A stretch of DNA of 11,581 bases from Candidatus Methylarchaceae archaeon HK01M (GTDB taxonomy: Archaea; Thermoproteota; Nitrososphaeria; Nitrososphaerales; JACAEJ01): the NCBI GenBank assembly GCA_024256245.1, contig JAKLZD010000037.1, forward strand, positions 1-11,581, read 5' to 3'. Shown piece by piece: positions 1-6,525 of this stretch. Each line of letters starts with the position of its first letter. The first letter of the stretch is position 1. The notes below the pieces were generated by a model. The model did not search any database, was not told where the DNA came from, and saw only the letters and a program-made list of their open reading frames with translations. The position numbers were made by a program, and so were the translations under genes.

Positions 1-321
1 GTGATCCTGGTCGCCCCTGCCTTCAAGAAGGAGCTTTTGGATGTAGTAAATTATGTCAAGTTCGGTGTCAGACTTGTAGAGATCGCTAGATATCGGACAG
101 CAGATGGGAGTGTCGTAGTTGCAATAAACAAGCCTGAAATCCCCGTTCCTCGTTCAGCTACTTTTAGTGTGATGGGAACATGGGAATATCCTTCTATTGA
201 AAAACAACAAGAAAAGATAGCAATACAACATGCAGAGATGATTAAGAGTGAAGAACCACAAGAAATACCGCAAGCATCTCCGATAAGTTCAAAGGTATTT
301 AACTACTTATTTGGAGAATAA
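1..321 (+). CDS. C-terminal part of an unassigned protein, cut by window edge
   Basis: The reading frame is open from the first base (a GTG that may only be an internal valine) to a TAA, giving 106 residues. The first 60 residues alternate strands and helices, with a hydrophobic start (ILVAPAF), then LLDVVNYV and VRLVEIARYR. After about residue 62 the chain is charged, low in complexity and probably disordered (EKQQEKIA, SEEPQEIP), ending KVFNYLFGE. The pattern 'vaPsF...LL.....G..v.Lve..RY...dG' recalls the last strands of PD-(D/E)XK nuclease-like folds in archaeal hypothetical proteins, but no catalytic residues lie in this piece, so that is only a guess. The true start is probably to the left of the window. 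It is read toward the inverted amidohydrolase remnant, so it is the last gene of its unit. Confidence 0.6.
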   Translation: MILVAPAFKKELLDVVNYVKFGVRLVEIARYRTADGSVVVAINKPEIPVPRSATFSVMGTWEYPSIEKQQEKIAIQHAEMIKSEEPQEIPQASPISSKVFNYLFGE

Positions 322-375
322 ATAAGTCAGTAAACCTATAATCCTATAGTACGGAAGTATTGCTGAATCTAACCA

Positions 376-837
376 TTATTTCTTAAAATCGATCGAACGC
401 TTAGGGTTTTCCCCTAGGATCAAATCCTTTTCTTTCACTGGCAAATCCAGCAACTCTACAGCCCTTTTCAAGACGAGAGGATGCTCATGTGGAAAATCGG
501 AGCCAAAGATGACCTTTGATGGACCTAGGCTCTTTACAGCATAGTCTATGAAGAAGTAGGTATTACCGGAAGTCTATAGATAGACGTTATCGTTATTCTG
601 GGACATTGTTAAAGCGATCTATATTCAAATTATAGACACCAGTACTAAGGTGAACTATTATGATTTTGGTATAGTATTTTTACATAAGTCATTTATAGAA
701 TTAAAATCTTCACTCAAATGAATCATTATGGGAATGGAAAGCCTTTCTGCCTCTATGAAGACTTCCTCGAGTTTTAGAACATTTACATACTAGCTAATTT
801 ATGTTCAAAGGATTCTCCGAGACGATATCTAAGACAT
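376..837 (-). pseudogene. Decayed amidohydrolase (amidohydrolase-2 type) C-terminal half
   Basis: Read on the minus strand, the segment ending with TAA at 376-378 is open for 65 codons. It contains KVIFGSDFPHEHP followed by a helix and LGENPKRSI. This is the characteristic last metal-site strand (GSDFPH, catalytic Asp) and C-terminal helix of the amidohydrolase-2 TIM-barrel family. A TAG at 574-576 interrupts it within NVYL-stop-TSG, where the family normally reads NVY-hydrophobic-DTSG. Upstream, other frames carry KIIIVHLSTG (about 610-675, the 'HLGG' strand) and AERLSIPIMIHLSEDF (about 690-760, the metal-binding 'IHxG' strand). These need at least two frameshifts to join, and no start or N-terminal metal motif is visible. 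This is a dead gene. It lies downstream of the ATP pyrophosphatase on the same strand and may once have been co-transcribed with it. Confidence 0.75.
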
Positions 838-877
838 ATATTTTTAGAAATGTTTAGGCAATATTTTCATCCTTGGC

Positions 878-1534
878 TTAAAGCATCTGAAACTTCAATA
901 TCTCGAGAACCCATTTATTATCCTTAACATTCTTTCTGATCTCAAGTATCTTTATATGCTCTTTGAATATTGGCCCATAGGTTACCAACGTATGATATTC
1001 TCCTGTTTCACCGCACAGATCAAGACCTTGATTTCTCAAGTATTCTATAAATTCCCAGTTAAACCTGTGCCCAATCCATTCTTCACCTATAAGGTCGGCC
1101 TTAGCGCTGACAACCACAGCTTCAAAACCTTTGTCTATGAACTCTTTTAGTAGTTCTTCGTATTTTTCATCCCAAAGGGGCTCGAAGGCTTTGACTCCAA
1201 CATCACTACAAACCTTATCAACCCAGTCTCTATGTTCCTGGATATTTATGTCTCCAAATATTCCTCCTTCTACGCCCTGACTTCTCAAATCTTTAATGAT
1301 CTTCTTAAACTCGTCTTCATAGGCTTCCCAAGAAGCCTTACCATAAACTATGGGGATTCCTATAGCTTTGGCTTGGGCATCGATAACTTCTTTTCTTAAA
1401 GCATGGCCTTTGGTCGTTAAACCATCTTCGCTGAGCATGTTAAAAAGATATTCGACCTTATGATCTGCCTTCAAGGCTCTATACAATGCTAGACAACTAT
1501 CTTTACCACCACTCCAAGAAACGAAGACACGCAT
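878..1534 (-). CDS. dph6: Diphthine--ammonia ligase-like ATP pyrophosphatase (Dph6/MJ0570 family)
   Basis: The 218-residue protein belongs to the PP-loop ATP pyrophosphatase superfamily. The P-loop SGGKDS is at residues 8-13, directly after the first strand (RVFVSW). Further family signatures are GIFGDI with HRDWVD (about 91-105), EPLW (118-121) and the C-terminal CGETGEYHT block (174-182), typical of the Dph6/MJ0570 group. In that group the enzyme adenylates diphthine on elongation factor 2 and transfers ammonia to finish diphthamide; it acts in the cytosol. Length matches stand-alone archaeal members (about 220-230 residues), without the C-terminal RidA-like domains of the eukaryotic form. 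The ATG is supported by GGAGGTC 8-9 bases upstream and a TATA box about 45 bases upstream. Some paralogues in this family have no proven substrate, so the exact function is inferred. Confidence 0.88.
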   Translation of the reverse strand: MRVFVSWSGGKDSCLALYRALKADHKVEYLFNMLSEDGLTTKGHALRKEVIDAQAKAIGIPIVYGKASWEAYEDEFKKIIKDLRSQGVEGGIFGDINIQEHRDWVDKVCSDVGVKAFEPLWDEKYEELLKEFIDKGFEAVVVSAKADLIGEEWIGHRFNWEFIEYLRNQGLDLCGETGEYHTLVTYGPIFKEHIKILEIRKNVKDNKWVLEILKFQML

Positions 1535-1541
1535 TGAAGTT

Positions 1542-1548
1542 GACCTCC
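1542..1548 (-). promoter_or_regulatory. Shine-Dalgarno site of dph6-like gene
   Basis: On the minus strand this reads GGAGGTC, separated by 7 bases from the ATG at 1534. It fixes the start codon and shows that this mRNA has a leader. Confidence 0.7.
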
Positions 1549-1577
1549 ATAATTAATGTTAAAACTAAGATCTACTT

Positions 1578-1784
1578 TTATTTATAAGATATCCTAAGCT
1601 TATCTTTAATTGGCCTCTCTTCCTCTTTCTTTAGCTCACTCACAATGGCCACAAAAAAGGGGATTACTGAAATTCTGAGAATTTTTATTATTCATTTATG
1701 GCTCATTGTGATCATAAAGCTGGTTATAGGCTGAGCGTTGTAGTACATTTCTACTCTGAACTGCTCTCCTAGTTCTGAAGCCAT
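1578..1784 (-). pseudogene. 68-codon frame interrupted by one in-frame TGA
   Basis: Starting at the ATG at 1784-1782 the minus strand reads 30 sense codons (MASELGEQFR..., ...TSFMITMSHK). A TGA follows at 1694-1692. The same frame then continues for 37 codons (IIKILRISVIPFFVAIVSEL..., ending KLRISYK) to a TAA at 1580-1578. The second part contains a hydrophobic stretch followed by a charged KKEEERPIKDK tail, as in a small membrane-associated protein. A TATA-like CCTTTATAAG at 1821-1830 and a weak GGGTGGG before the ATG suggest it was or is a gene. The family is not recognised. The simplest reading is a small gene with a fresh nonsense mutation; two adjacent minor ORFs or readthrough are alternatives. 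Confidence 0.4.
1579..1588 (-). promoter_or_regulatory. TATA box of dph6-like gene
   Basis: The minus strand reads CTTATAAATA, a near-consensus archaeal TATA element. Its centre is about 50 bases before the ATG at 1534, which would place transcription start near 1558 and give a leader of about 25 bases carrying the GGAGGTC site. It overlaps the last codons of the TGA-interrupted frame at 1578-1784. Confidence 0.55.
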
Positions 1785-1820
1785 CAGAGTTTCCCACCCA
1801 TACTAAAATCAGATATATCT

Positions 1821-1830
1821 CTTATAAAGG
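1821..1830 (-). promoter_or_regulatory. Possible TATA box before the TGA-interrupted frame
   Basis: The minus strand reads CCTTTATAAG, about 41 bases before the ATG at 1784. The spacing resembles that of the neighbouring dph6 promoter. With no other gene to serve, it is the main sign that the frame at 1578-1784 is or was expressed. Confidence 0.35.
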
Positions 1831-1888
1831 GCTTCTAATCGAATCTGACATAGAGATATTAAAGAAACTTCCTAGCAATTTGATTAAG

Positions 1889-1900
1889 TCTAAAAAAATC
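1889..1900 (-). terminator. Oligo-T terminator after the zinc-ribbon gene
   Basis: The minus strand reads GATTTTTTTAGA, a run of seven T about 40-50 bases beyond the TAA of the zinc-ribbon/coiled-coil gene at 1940. Archaeal RNA polymerase terminates at such T-runs without needing a hairpin. It is the longest T-run on this strand between the two genes. Confidence 0.4.
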
Positions 1901-1939
1901 TTGGAGATGGCAGGAAGGACATAACGTAGTTATCCACAC

Positions 1940-2389
1940 TTATTGATCAATGCACTTTTGCTTAGAAGTTTCCACTTTAAGAGAAGGAGTATGATCGAGA
2001 TATTTGATCATACTTTCAAGCTCTCTTTTCACTTCTTTGAGCAAGGATATTTCAACCTTTAGGTTCTCCGCCTTATCCTCTAGTCTTGCTAATATAAGGC
2101 TCTCCTCAACAATCGCCTTTTCTTGCTCTAGTTGATCTACTTTTTTCATCAACTCTTGCTTAACCTTGCCCACCATCTTTATCTTGTCATGAAGCTCCTC
2201 TAATTTGTCTGTTTCGATAAGCTTTAGGCGCTGTCTACCTACCGCGAATGGAAATTTTATATTGCATTTTGTACACCAGTAGATCCCTACTGTACAATCT
2301 ACGATCTCCCCGTTTTTTTCGGCCTTAACTATAGGCCATGTTCTAAGGGGCTCGGATACATTCGAGCGACAGGTAGGGCAGGTAGGCAT
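1940..2389 (-). CDS. Zinc-ribbon plus coiled-coil protein, function unknown
   Basis: The 149-residue protein opens with a zinc ribbon: CPTC at residues 4-7 and CTKC at 39-42. The two knuckles flank a strand-rich stretch with EPLRTWP and VGIYWC. From about residue 55 to 131 it is a charged, leucine-spaced helix (LEELHDKIKMV, LEQEKAIVEESL, LKEVKRELESMI), predicted to form a long coiled coil. A short polar tail follows. The start is an ATG 17 bases after the stop of the coiled-coil gene upstream, preceded by a G-rich GTGGGG, so the two are very likely one transcript. Neither a catalytic motif nor a membrane segment is seen. Such ribbons bind nucleic acid or proteins, and the coiled coil suggests it dimerises or pairs with its neighbour; both points are inference. 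I do not recognise a named family. Confidence 0.75.
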   Translation of the reverse strand: MPTCPTCRSNVSEPLRTWPIVKAEKNGEIVDCTVGIYWCTKCNIKFPFAVGRQRLKLIETDKLEELHDKIKMVGKVKQELMKKVDQLEQEKAIVEESLILARLEDKAENLKVEISLLKEVKRELESMIKYLDHTPSLKVETSKQKCIDQ

Positions 2390-2406
2390 AACCCCACGAA
2401 CTTAAT

Positions 2407-2658
2407 TTAGATAGATGTTAGGTGGGTTTCTTGTGGTTGGGTATAGTTGGTAATCTCTTGCTCTAAGTTACTTCTTTCTGCCCTTAGATCGAAGACTTCA
2501 TTCTCTAATGCTTGAACTTGATGCTCTAGCTTTAGGAGAGTAAGATTCTCTCTTAGATGGGGTATCTCCTCTTGCAGTGTAACCTTTTCAGCTTCTAAAG
2601 CTTGTATCTTCGCCTCTAACTCCTTTTTCTTATCATCGAAGGATTGAGTTAGCATCAT
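2407..2658 (-). CDS. Small coiled-coil protein, function unknown
   Basis: The 83 residues are almost entirely one heptad-patterned helix (about 9-70: KKELEAKIQALEAEK, then LKLEHQVQALENEVFDL and LEQEI), followed by a polar tail. There is no signal peptide, membrane segment or enzyme motif. Two ATGs stand together at the start; no clear SD precedes them, and a TATA box about 38 bases upstream implies a very short leader. It is the first gene of a unit with the zinc-ribbon protein 17 bases downstream. That protein's C-terminal helix has a similar layout (LE-x-EK, a pause, a leucine/lysine helix, R-x-x-LE-x-x-I), so the two may be relatives or form a hetero-coiled-coil. The low-complexity helix prevents assignment to any family. 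Confidence 0.65.
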   Translation of the reverse strand: MMLTQSFDDKKKELEAKIQALEAEKVTLQEEIPHLRENLTLLKLEHQVQALENEVFDLRAERSNLEQEITNYTQPQETHLTSI

Positions 2659-2687
2659 ATTTCAGTTATCTTTAAGTAATCACATAC

Positions 2688-2704
2688 TTCACCTATAAAG
2701 TGAA
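2688..2704 (-). promoter_or_regulatory. TATA box inside a 17-bp inverted repeat (possible operator)
   Basis: The minus strand reads TTCAC, then TTTATAG, then GTGAA: two perfect 5-base arms around the TATA element of the coiled-coil/zinc-ribbon unit. The TATA centre lies about 38 bases before the ATG at 2658. A dimeric repressor bound to the arms would block TBP, so this could be an operator. The arms are short and chance cannot be excluded. Confidence 0.4.
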
Positions 2705-3058
2705 AAAGTATCGGCATAATGGTAAAACTCTTTAGATACTAAGTTCATATTCAGCTACCACAAGCCCGAGAATCAGAAATAGGGATTTTTGACTAGAAAA
2801 GGGCCTCATTACATGTCTGTAAAAATTCTCCTAAGAAGATATAGCTTCAGAAGAATTTAACAGGTTTATGGAAAAGGGATTGGCATTTTTCTTCAATACT
2901 GTAAAGAGAATTATGTCTTAAGACTGATAGACTTGTGGAAATACCAAGGGAAGTTGGGGAACATATTTGTTTAAGAGTGGGCTTTCTCTATACTGATCTT
3001 CTCTTCTAGGATGTTACTTGAAATTCCTTTTCTTGAACTGTAGACATCATAGAGTAGT
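2705..3058. other. Gap without an intact gene; short broken coding-like pieces
   Basis: No frame with a credible start fills this stretch. On the plus strand, two short frames look once-coding: one ending FNRFMEKGLAFFFNTVKR before TAA (about 2836-2920), and another reading TDRLVEIPREVGEHICLRV to a TAG (about 2920-3010), which has no start codon. On the minus strand, 30 codons reading LYDVYSSRKGISSNILEEK overlap the latter (about 2970-3057). At most one strand can be real. I see no tRNA, repeat or insertion-sequence end here. Confidence 0.35.
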
Positions 3059-3295
3059 TTAAACTAATTCTTTGTAATCCTGTTCTTTACTTTGAGCATA
3101 TAAACATTTGAGCCATCTTCCTTGGTAGAGTATGAAAGCATTCTGCTTTTCTTCTGCGAGGAACTCGACAGACTCTTTCAACCCCTTCTTAAATTTATTA
3201 TAGTGTTGTTCATCATTGAAAAATACGACAACATAGTCTCTGGGCTCTGTAAGTAGTTTAGGTGGTTTTTTAATCGTTCTTCCCTTCTTGGACAT
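3059..3295 (-). CDS. Small basic protein of unknown function
   Basis: The 78-residue protein begins with a lysine-rich, probably disordered leader (MSKKGRTIKKPPK, 1-13). A compact alpha/beta piece follows: a strand YVVVFFND, a charged helix YNKFKKGLKESVEFLAEE, two short strands around AFILYQGRWLKCLYA, and a polar end. It has no cysteine pair or catalytic signature and no membrane span. The strand-helix-strand-strand order would suit a small nucleic-acid-binding or adaptor domain, but that is a guess from composition. The start fits a TATA box (CTATATATAG) whose centre is about 26 bases upstream. No SD is present, so the mRNA is probably leaderless. It is transcribed alone, roughly 400 bases upstream of the coiled-coil unit on the same strand. 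Confidence 0.6.
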   Translation of the reverse strand: MSKKGRTIKKPPKLLTEPRDYVVVFFNDEQHYNKFKKGLKESVEFLAEEKQNAFILYQGRWLKCLYAQSKEQDYKELV

Positions 3296-3674
3296 TTTAT
3301 CATCAATAAAGGTTACTATATATAGAGATTTAATTATTTTCCTTTAAAAAATTAATAAATATAAGGTCATTTTTATTTATTTTTGACTTTTTTCTTTATG
3401 ATATATTGTAAATCATATATCTAATAAATAAATGAGCAATATTTCGTTAGAATTCAGTATTCAAGCATCAAGTGTAAATCTATTAAATAAAGAGGTGAAT
3501 ATGATACCAAATAGATAAGACCACAAATATTTGATATTACTGTTTTATATTAAAAGATTTGTGAAAAATTTGGATTACCAATATACAGAAAAAGAAAGGA
3601 ATTGAGACGTGGCTTTTTTCTGCTTAGATACCATGGTATCAACGTGATAAAACTTCATAAAAGCTCGATTATGG
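3296..3674. other. Very AT-rich gap with no recognisable gene
   Basis: From about 3326 to 3600 the sequence is dominated by A and T, with many stops in all frames and several short poly-T/poly-A runs (for example around 3370-3405). I see no RNA gene, tandem array or insertion-sequence end. A perfect 14-base palindrome, GATACCATGGTATC, stands at 3627-3640. A mini-frame of five codons behind AGAGGTG near 3492 is too short to mean anything. Confidence 0.4.
3316..3325 (-). promoter_or_regulatory. TATA box giving a leaderless mRNA for the 78-residue protein
   Basis: The minus strand reads CTATATATAG. Transcription start about 25 bases downstream would fall at or next to the ATG at 3295, and there is no SD, as expected for a leaderless archaeal transcript. 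Confidence 0.55.
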
Positions 3675-3821
3675 CTACACAACGGATCAGCCCTTTCAAC
3701 TGTAAGCATTACCTAAAGCAGTTTTCAATCTGGGTCAATCTTCGACCATTTCTTCCGAAGCCTTTAAGACAACTTTATGACATGTTTTTCAATCTGTCTT
3801 GACAATCTCCCATACATGCAT
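3675..3821 (-). pseudogene. Frame broken by four TGA codons and a TAG; probable decayed gene
   Basis: From the ATG at 3821-3819 the minus strand reads MHVWEIVKTD, TGA, then KTCHKVVLKASEEMVED, TGA, then PRLKTALGNAYS, TGA, KG, TGA, SVV and a TAG at 3677-3675. The TGAs are at 3791-3789, 3737-3735, 3698-3696 and 3689-3687. The stretches between stops look like ordinary protein, and each TGA falls where a tryptophan would be natural (ED-W-PRL, YS-W-KG-W-SV). Intact neighbours use TGG for tryptophan, so a dead gene with G-to-A changes at Trp codons is the plain reading. The opposite strand holds a 66-codon open frame starting with TTG at 3602, which I judge to be the shadow. The family is not recognised. 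Confidence 0.4.
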
Positions 3822-4053
3822 ATCTTAAAGGCTAAAGAAGAAAGACTAGTGAATGGGGCGACTTCTTAACTTTACTTTATACAATTTAGAATACTATGCG
3901 ACCCTTCCATATTATTTAATAGACATTTAAGGGTTGCCTACTTAATTATCGTATAATCCCACTCAATAAACATATCTTATGTTTCTATCGCTTATTAAGA
4001 AAAGTTAAAATTCTTTTAGATATCTTACAACCTAATAATCATGCGAGAGGGAG
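3822..4053. other. Intergenic stretch upstream of the alpha/beta hydrolase
   Basis: AT-rich sequence with no open frame of note. It should hold the hydrolase promoter. A weak TATA-like CTTTTAGATA lies at 4013-4022, about 37 bases before the ATG at 4054, and a purine-rich GAGAGGGAG at 4045-4053 abuts that ATG. Nothing else is recognisable. Confidence 0.35.
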
Positions 4054-4854
4054 ATGGTCAGAGTGCCAAAGATTATAGTAAACAATATTGATATCAATTA
4101 CCAAGAAGAAGGGGCAGGTTTTCCCCTAATCTTAATCCATGGTCTTTCGGATGATTCCACTTTATGGGCCCCCTTGATGCCGAAATTTTCCAGGCATTAC
4201 TGGTCCATCGCCCTGGATGTCCGGGGTCATGGACACTCTGGAAAACCAGATATGCCTTATTCTATCCAGCTATTCTCTGAAGACCTTTTAGGATTCTTCG
4301 AAAAATTGGAGATCCCACAGGCTCACCTGCTAGGCCTTTCCATGGGGGGTGCCATAGCCCAGCAGTTTGCCCTTGACCATCCAGAAAAAATTCGTTCTAT
4401 CATTCTGCTTTCTGCCTTCAGTTATAATGATTCTAATCTTCAAAATATCTTTAAAAGACTTCAAAAAAGTTTTGAAAGGGATGGCTTCTCTGTTTTCTTC
4501 GACGAAGTAGTTAAACTAGTGGTTAGCCCTGAGTTCGCATCCGCTAATGCTGATGCCATTGCAGAAATGAAAGGTAAGAGTATCAAGATCAACTCCCCCA
4601 CGGCCATCCTTCACGCCATCGATGCCTGCTTGGACTTCAATGTGAAAGATAGGATATCCCAGATATCCCATCCCACACTTATCATCTCTGGAAAGGAGGA
4701 TATATTGACCCCGCCCCAATTAGGAGAACAGATCCATCGATCTATCAAGGGTTCTGAGTGGAAGATCATAGAAGGAGTGGGACATAACTTGCTTATTCCT
4801 GAAAAGATTCAAGAACTGGCACAGATTATCCTGAAATTTTTGGGGCGTCATTAA
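4054..4854 (+). CDS. Alpha/beta-fold hydrolase (esterase/enol-lactonase-like)
   Basis: This is a complete single-domain alpha/beta hydrolase of 266 residues. The oxyanion HG motif follows strand 3 (LILIHG, 25-30). The strand-4 DVRGHGHS signature is at 55-62, and the nucleophile elbow GLSMGG at 94-99 puts the catalytic serine at 96. The acid is D216 in SGKEDILTP, and the base is H244 in GVGHN. The cap (about 125-200) is short and helical. There is no signal peptide, so it is cytosolic. The layout matches the 3-oxoadipate enol-lactonase/BioH/carboxylesterase cluster, where substrate cannot be read from sequence. The SD-like GAGAGGGAG touches the ATG at 4054. The in-frame GTG at 4063 would have a better spacing of about 9-12 bases and may be the true start, removing three residues. 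The gene stands alone. Confidence 0.88.
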   Translation: MVRVPKIIVNNIDINYQEEGAGFPLILIHGLSDDSTLWAPLMPKFSRHYWSIALDVRGHGHSGKPDMPYSIQLFSEDLLGFFEKLEIPQAHLLGLSMGGAIAQQFALDHPEKIRSIILLSAFSYNDSNLQNIFKRLQKSFERDGFSVFFDEVVKLVVSPEFASANADAIAEMKGKSIKINSPTAILHAIDACLDFNVKDRISQISHPTLIISGKEDILTPPQLGEQIHRSIKGSEWKIIEGVGHNLLIPEKIQELAQIILKFLGRH

Positions 4855-4995
4855 AGTAAGATATTTTATACAAAATGCCGACCATGCTTACTACTTCTTA
4901 CTAATCTTCTTAGCCCCCTTCTTGGTCTCTCTTATTATTGATGGTTCATTTATTATCATAAATATTTAAAGGCGAAATTTCTAGTTACTTGGTGA
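4855..4995. other. Intergenic region before the antiporter; minute minus-strand frame
   Basis: Besides the antiporter promoter, the minus strand holds a 22-codon frame at 4891-4959. It starts with ATG and ends ETKKGAKKISKK before TAG, resembling the lysine-rich tail of a real protein. It has no SD, and its ATG lies too close to the nearest TATA-like run. I treat it as a possible gene remnant. Confidence 0.25.
4960..4970 (+). promoter_or_regulatory. TATA box of the antiporter gene
   Basis: AAATATTTAAA with its centre about 31 bases before the ATG at 4996. Predicted transcription start falls within a few bases of the ATG, so the mRNA is leaderless or nearly so; the GGTGA abutting the ATG is too close to serve as an SD. 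Confidence 0.45.
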
Positions 4996-6525
4996 ATGAT
5001 ACCTCCAATCGGGACAGAAGTTGAAATCTTTCTCATTCTTGCGATAATTGTAGCAATATTTACAAAAAGGACAAAAATACCTTATACAATTGGTCTGGTA
5101 TTTGCTGGCTTGTTTGTTGCTTTTACAGGAATAGAGCTTTTACCTTTAAGCAAGGAAATAATATTCTTTCTCTTCCTTCCTCCTTTACTATTTGAGGGCG
5201 CAGTCCATCTAAATTTACCTGACTTAGGTGAGAATTACAAGACAATCTCTTTGCTTGCGATCTTTGGTGTTCTTTTTTCTATGTTTTTAATAGGTTTTGG
5301 TGTCCATTATTTACTTGGCTTACCTCTTTTATTTGGTCTTTTATTTGGCGCCATCGTATCTCCTACTGACCCTGTTTCTGTTCTTGCCCTGTTCAAAAAG
5401 TTGGGCATTTCTAAGAAGCTTTCAACTATTGTTGAGGGTGAATCCTTATTTAATGATGGGACTGGTATTGTTGTTTTTGAGATAATCCTTGGCTTGATTA
5501 TGCTTAATTATTTTAGCATAGCCGAAAGTATTTTTGAATTTTTGTTGGTTGTTTCTGGCGGTTTTGCTATCGGGGGCATAGCAGGAATTGTCGTATATTT
5601 ATTTATGAAGAATATAGATGATCATCTAATTGAGGTTATGACTACAATTGTTCTTGCATATGGTGCTTTTATGCTAGCCGAGTCCTTTCATGTTTCAGGT
5701 GTTATAGCTGTTGTTGTTGCTGGGCTGTTAATAGGGAACTATGGCAAACGATTTGCAATGAGCCCCACGACAAGGTTTTCTATTATTAGCTTTTGGGAGA
5801 TCGTAGTATTTCTAGTAAACTCGATTCTTTTTATTATGATAGGTGCAACTATTCCAATAAGTGGGTTGATCCAGAACTTAGATTTTATATTAGTCGCAAT
5901 TCTTTTTGTGCTTATTGCTCGGGCTATTAATGTGTATAGTATAACAACTCTTACGAATTTTTTAAATGAAAAGACTCCTAGGAATTGGCAACATATTATA
6001 AATTGGGGCGGATTAAGAGGGAGTATTCCTATTGCTTTGGTTCTTGGCATTCAGACCCTCGATATAGCTTTCAAAGATCAGATTACTTGGATGACATTCG
6101 GTGTTGTCTTCTTTTCTTTGGTCTTCCAAGGTCTTACCATGACTCCCCTTATTAAGAAGTTGAAGATTATCACCGTCGATGAAGTTGAAAGATCGGCTGA
6201 ATCGGTTCTTGCAAGGACAGCAGCAATTAAGAGGGCGCTGAAGGAATTAGACAATATTCATGATGAGGGTGAGATAAGTGATGTTGTTTATGATAGGATT
6301 AAGTTTGAATATGAGAAAAAGCTTGAAAGTCTTAAGAGGAGTTATGGGAATTTTATTGATAGGAGGGAAGGTATAAAGGTAAAGCAGGAGAATTATGCTA
6401 GGAAAAAGGCGCTATTAGCAGAGAAAAGTGCCATTAATGACCATATGGGGAGGGGTCTGATTTCTGAGGAAGTTGGAAAGGAGATAATTGAGGAGATCAA
6501 TTCTCTGCTAGAGGAGCTTGAATAG
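4996..6525 (+). CDS. CPA1-family Na+/H+ antiporter (NhaP-like)
   Basis: The 509 residues form about 12-13 membrane helices (about 8-390) and a charged C-terminal cytosolic tail. Family signatures appear in order: FLPPLLFEGA (60-69), SPTDPVSVLALF (122-133) with the unwound-helix T124/D125, EGESLFNDGTG (147-157) with the ion-binding N153-D154 pair, HVSGVIAVVVAGLLIGN (232-248), and WGGLRGSIPIAL (337-348) with the conserved R341. The ND pair is typical of the electroneutral NhaP/CPA1 branch, which exchanges cytosolic Na+ for external H+. The tail (about 395-509) is helical and highly charged (RTAAIKRALKELDNI, LLEELE) and may form a coiled-coil regulatory domain. No nucleotide-binding RCK motif is seen. 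The start lies just after a TATA box. The gene is single, so regulation is probably by its own promoter. Confidence 0.93.
   Translation: MIPPIGTEVEIFLILAIIVAIFTKRTKIPYTIGLVFAGLFVAFTGIELLPLSKEIIFFLFLPPLLFEGAVHLNLPDLGENYKTISLLAIFGVLFSMFLIGFGVHYLLGLPLLFGLLFGAIVSPTDPVSVLALFKKLGISKKLSTIVEGESLFNDGTGIVVFEIILGLIMLNYFSIAESIFEFLLVVSGGFAIGGIAGIVVYLFMKNIDDHLIEVMTTIVLAYGAFMLAESFHVSGVIAVVVAGLLIGNYGKRFAMSPTTRFSIISFWEIVVFLVNSILFIMIGATIPISGLIQNLDFILVAILFVLIARAINVYSITTLTNFLNEKTPRNWQHIINWGGLRGSIPIALVLGIQTLDIAFKDQITWMTFGVVFFSLVFQGLTMTPLIKKLKIITVDEVERSAESVLARTAAIKRALKELDNIHDEGEISDVVYDRIKFEYEKKLESLKRSYGNFIDRREGIKVKQENYARKKALLAEKSAINDHMGRGLISEEVGKEIIEEINSLLEELE

Noticed and set aside
1760..1924. 55-codon plus-strand frame ending NLIKSKKILEMAGRT
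   Set aside because: No ATG, GTG or TTG near its beginning, and it overlaps the promoter and start of the minus-strand TGA-interrupted frame.
3737..3799. Short direct repeat TTTCAATCTG near 3723 and 3788
   Set aside because: Only about ten bases long with no third copy or regular spacing. In the broken minus-strand frame the two copies fall in different frames, so they carry no evident meaning.
3602..3802. 66-codon plus-strand frame starting with TTG
   Set aside because: Rare start, no SD or TATA at the right distance, unusual composition. It is antisense to the TGA-broken frame, whose pieces look more protein-like. Kept only as the rival explanation.
5739..6050. 103-codon minus-strand frame inside the antiporter
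   Set aside because: Antisense to conserved membrane helices of the antiporter; no start signal.
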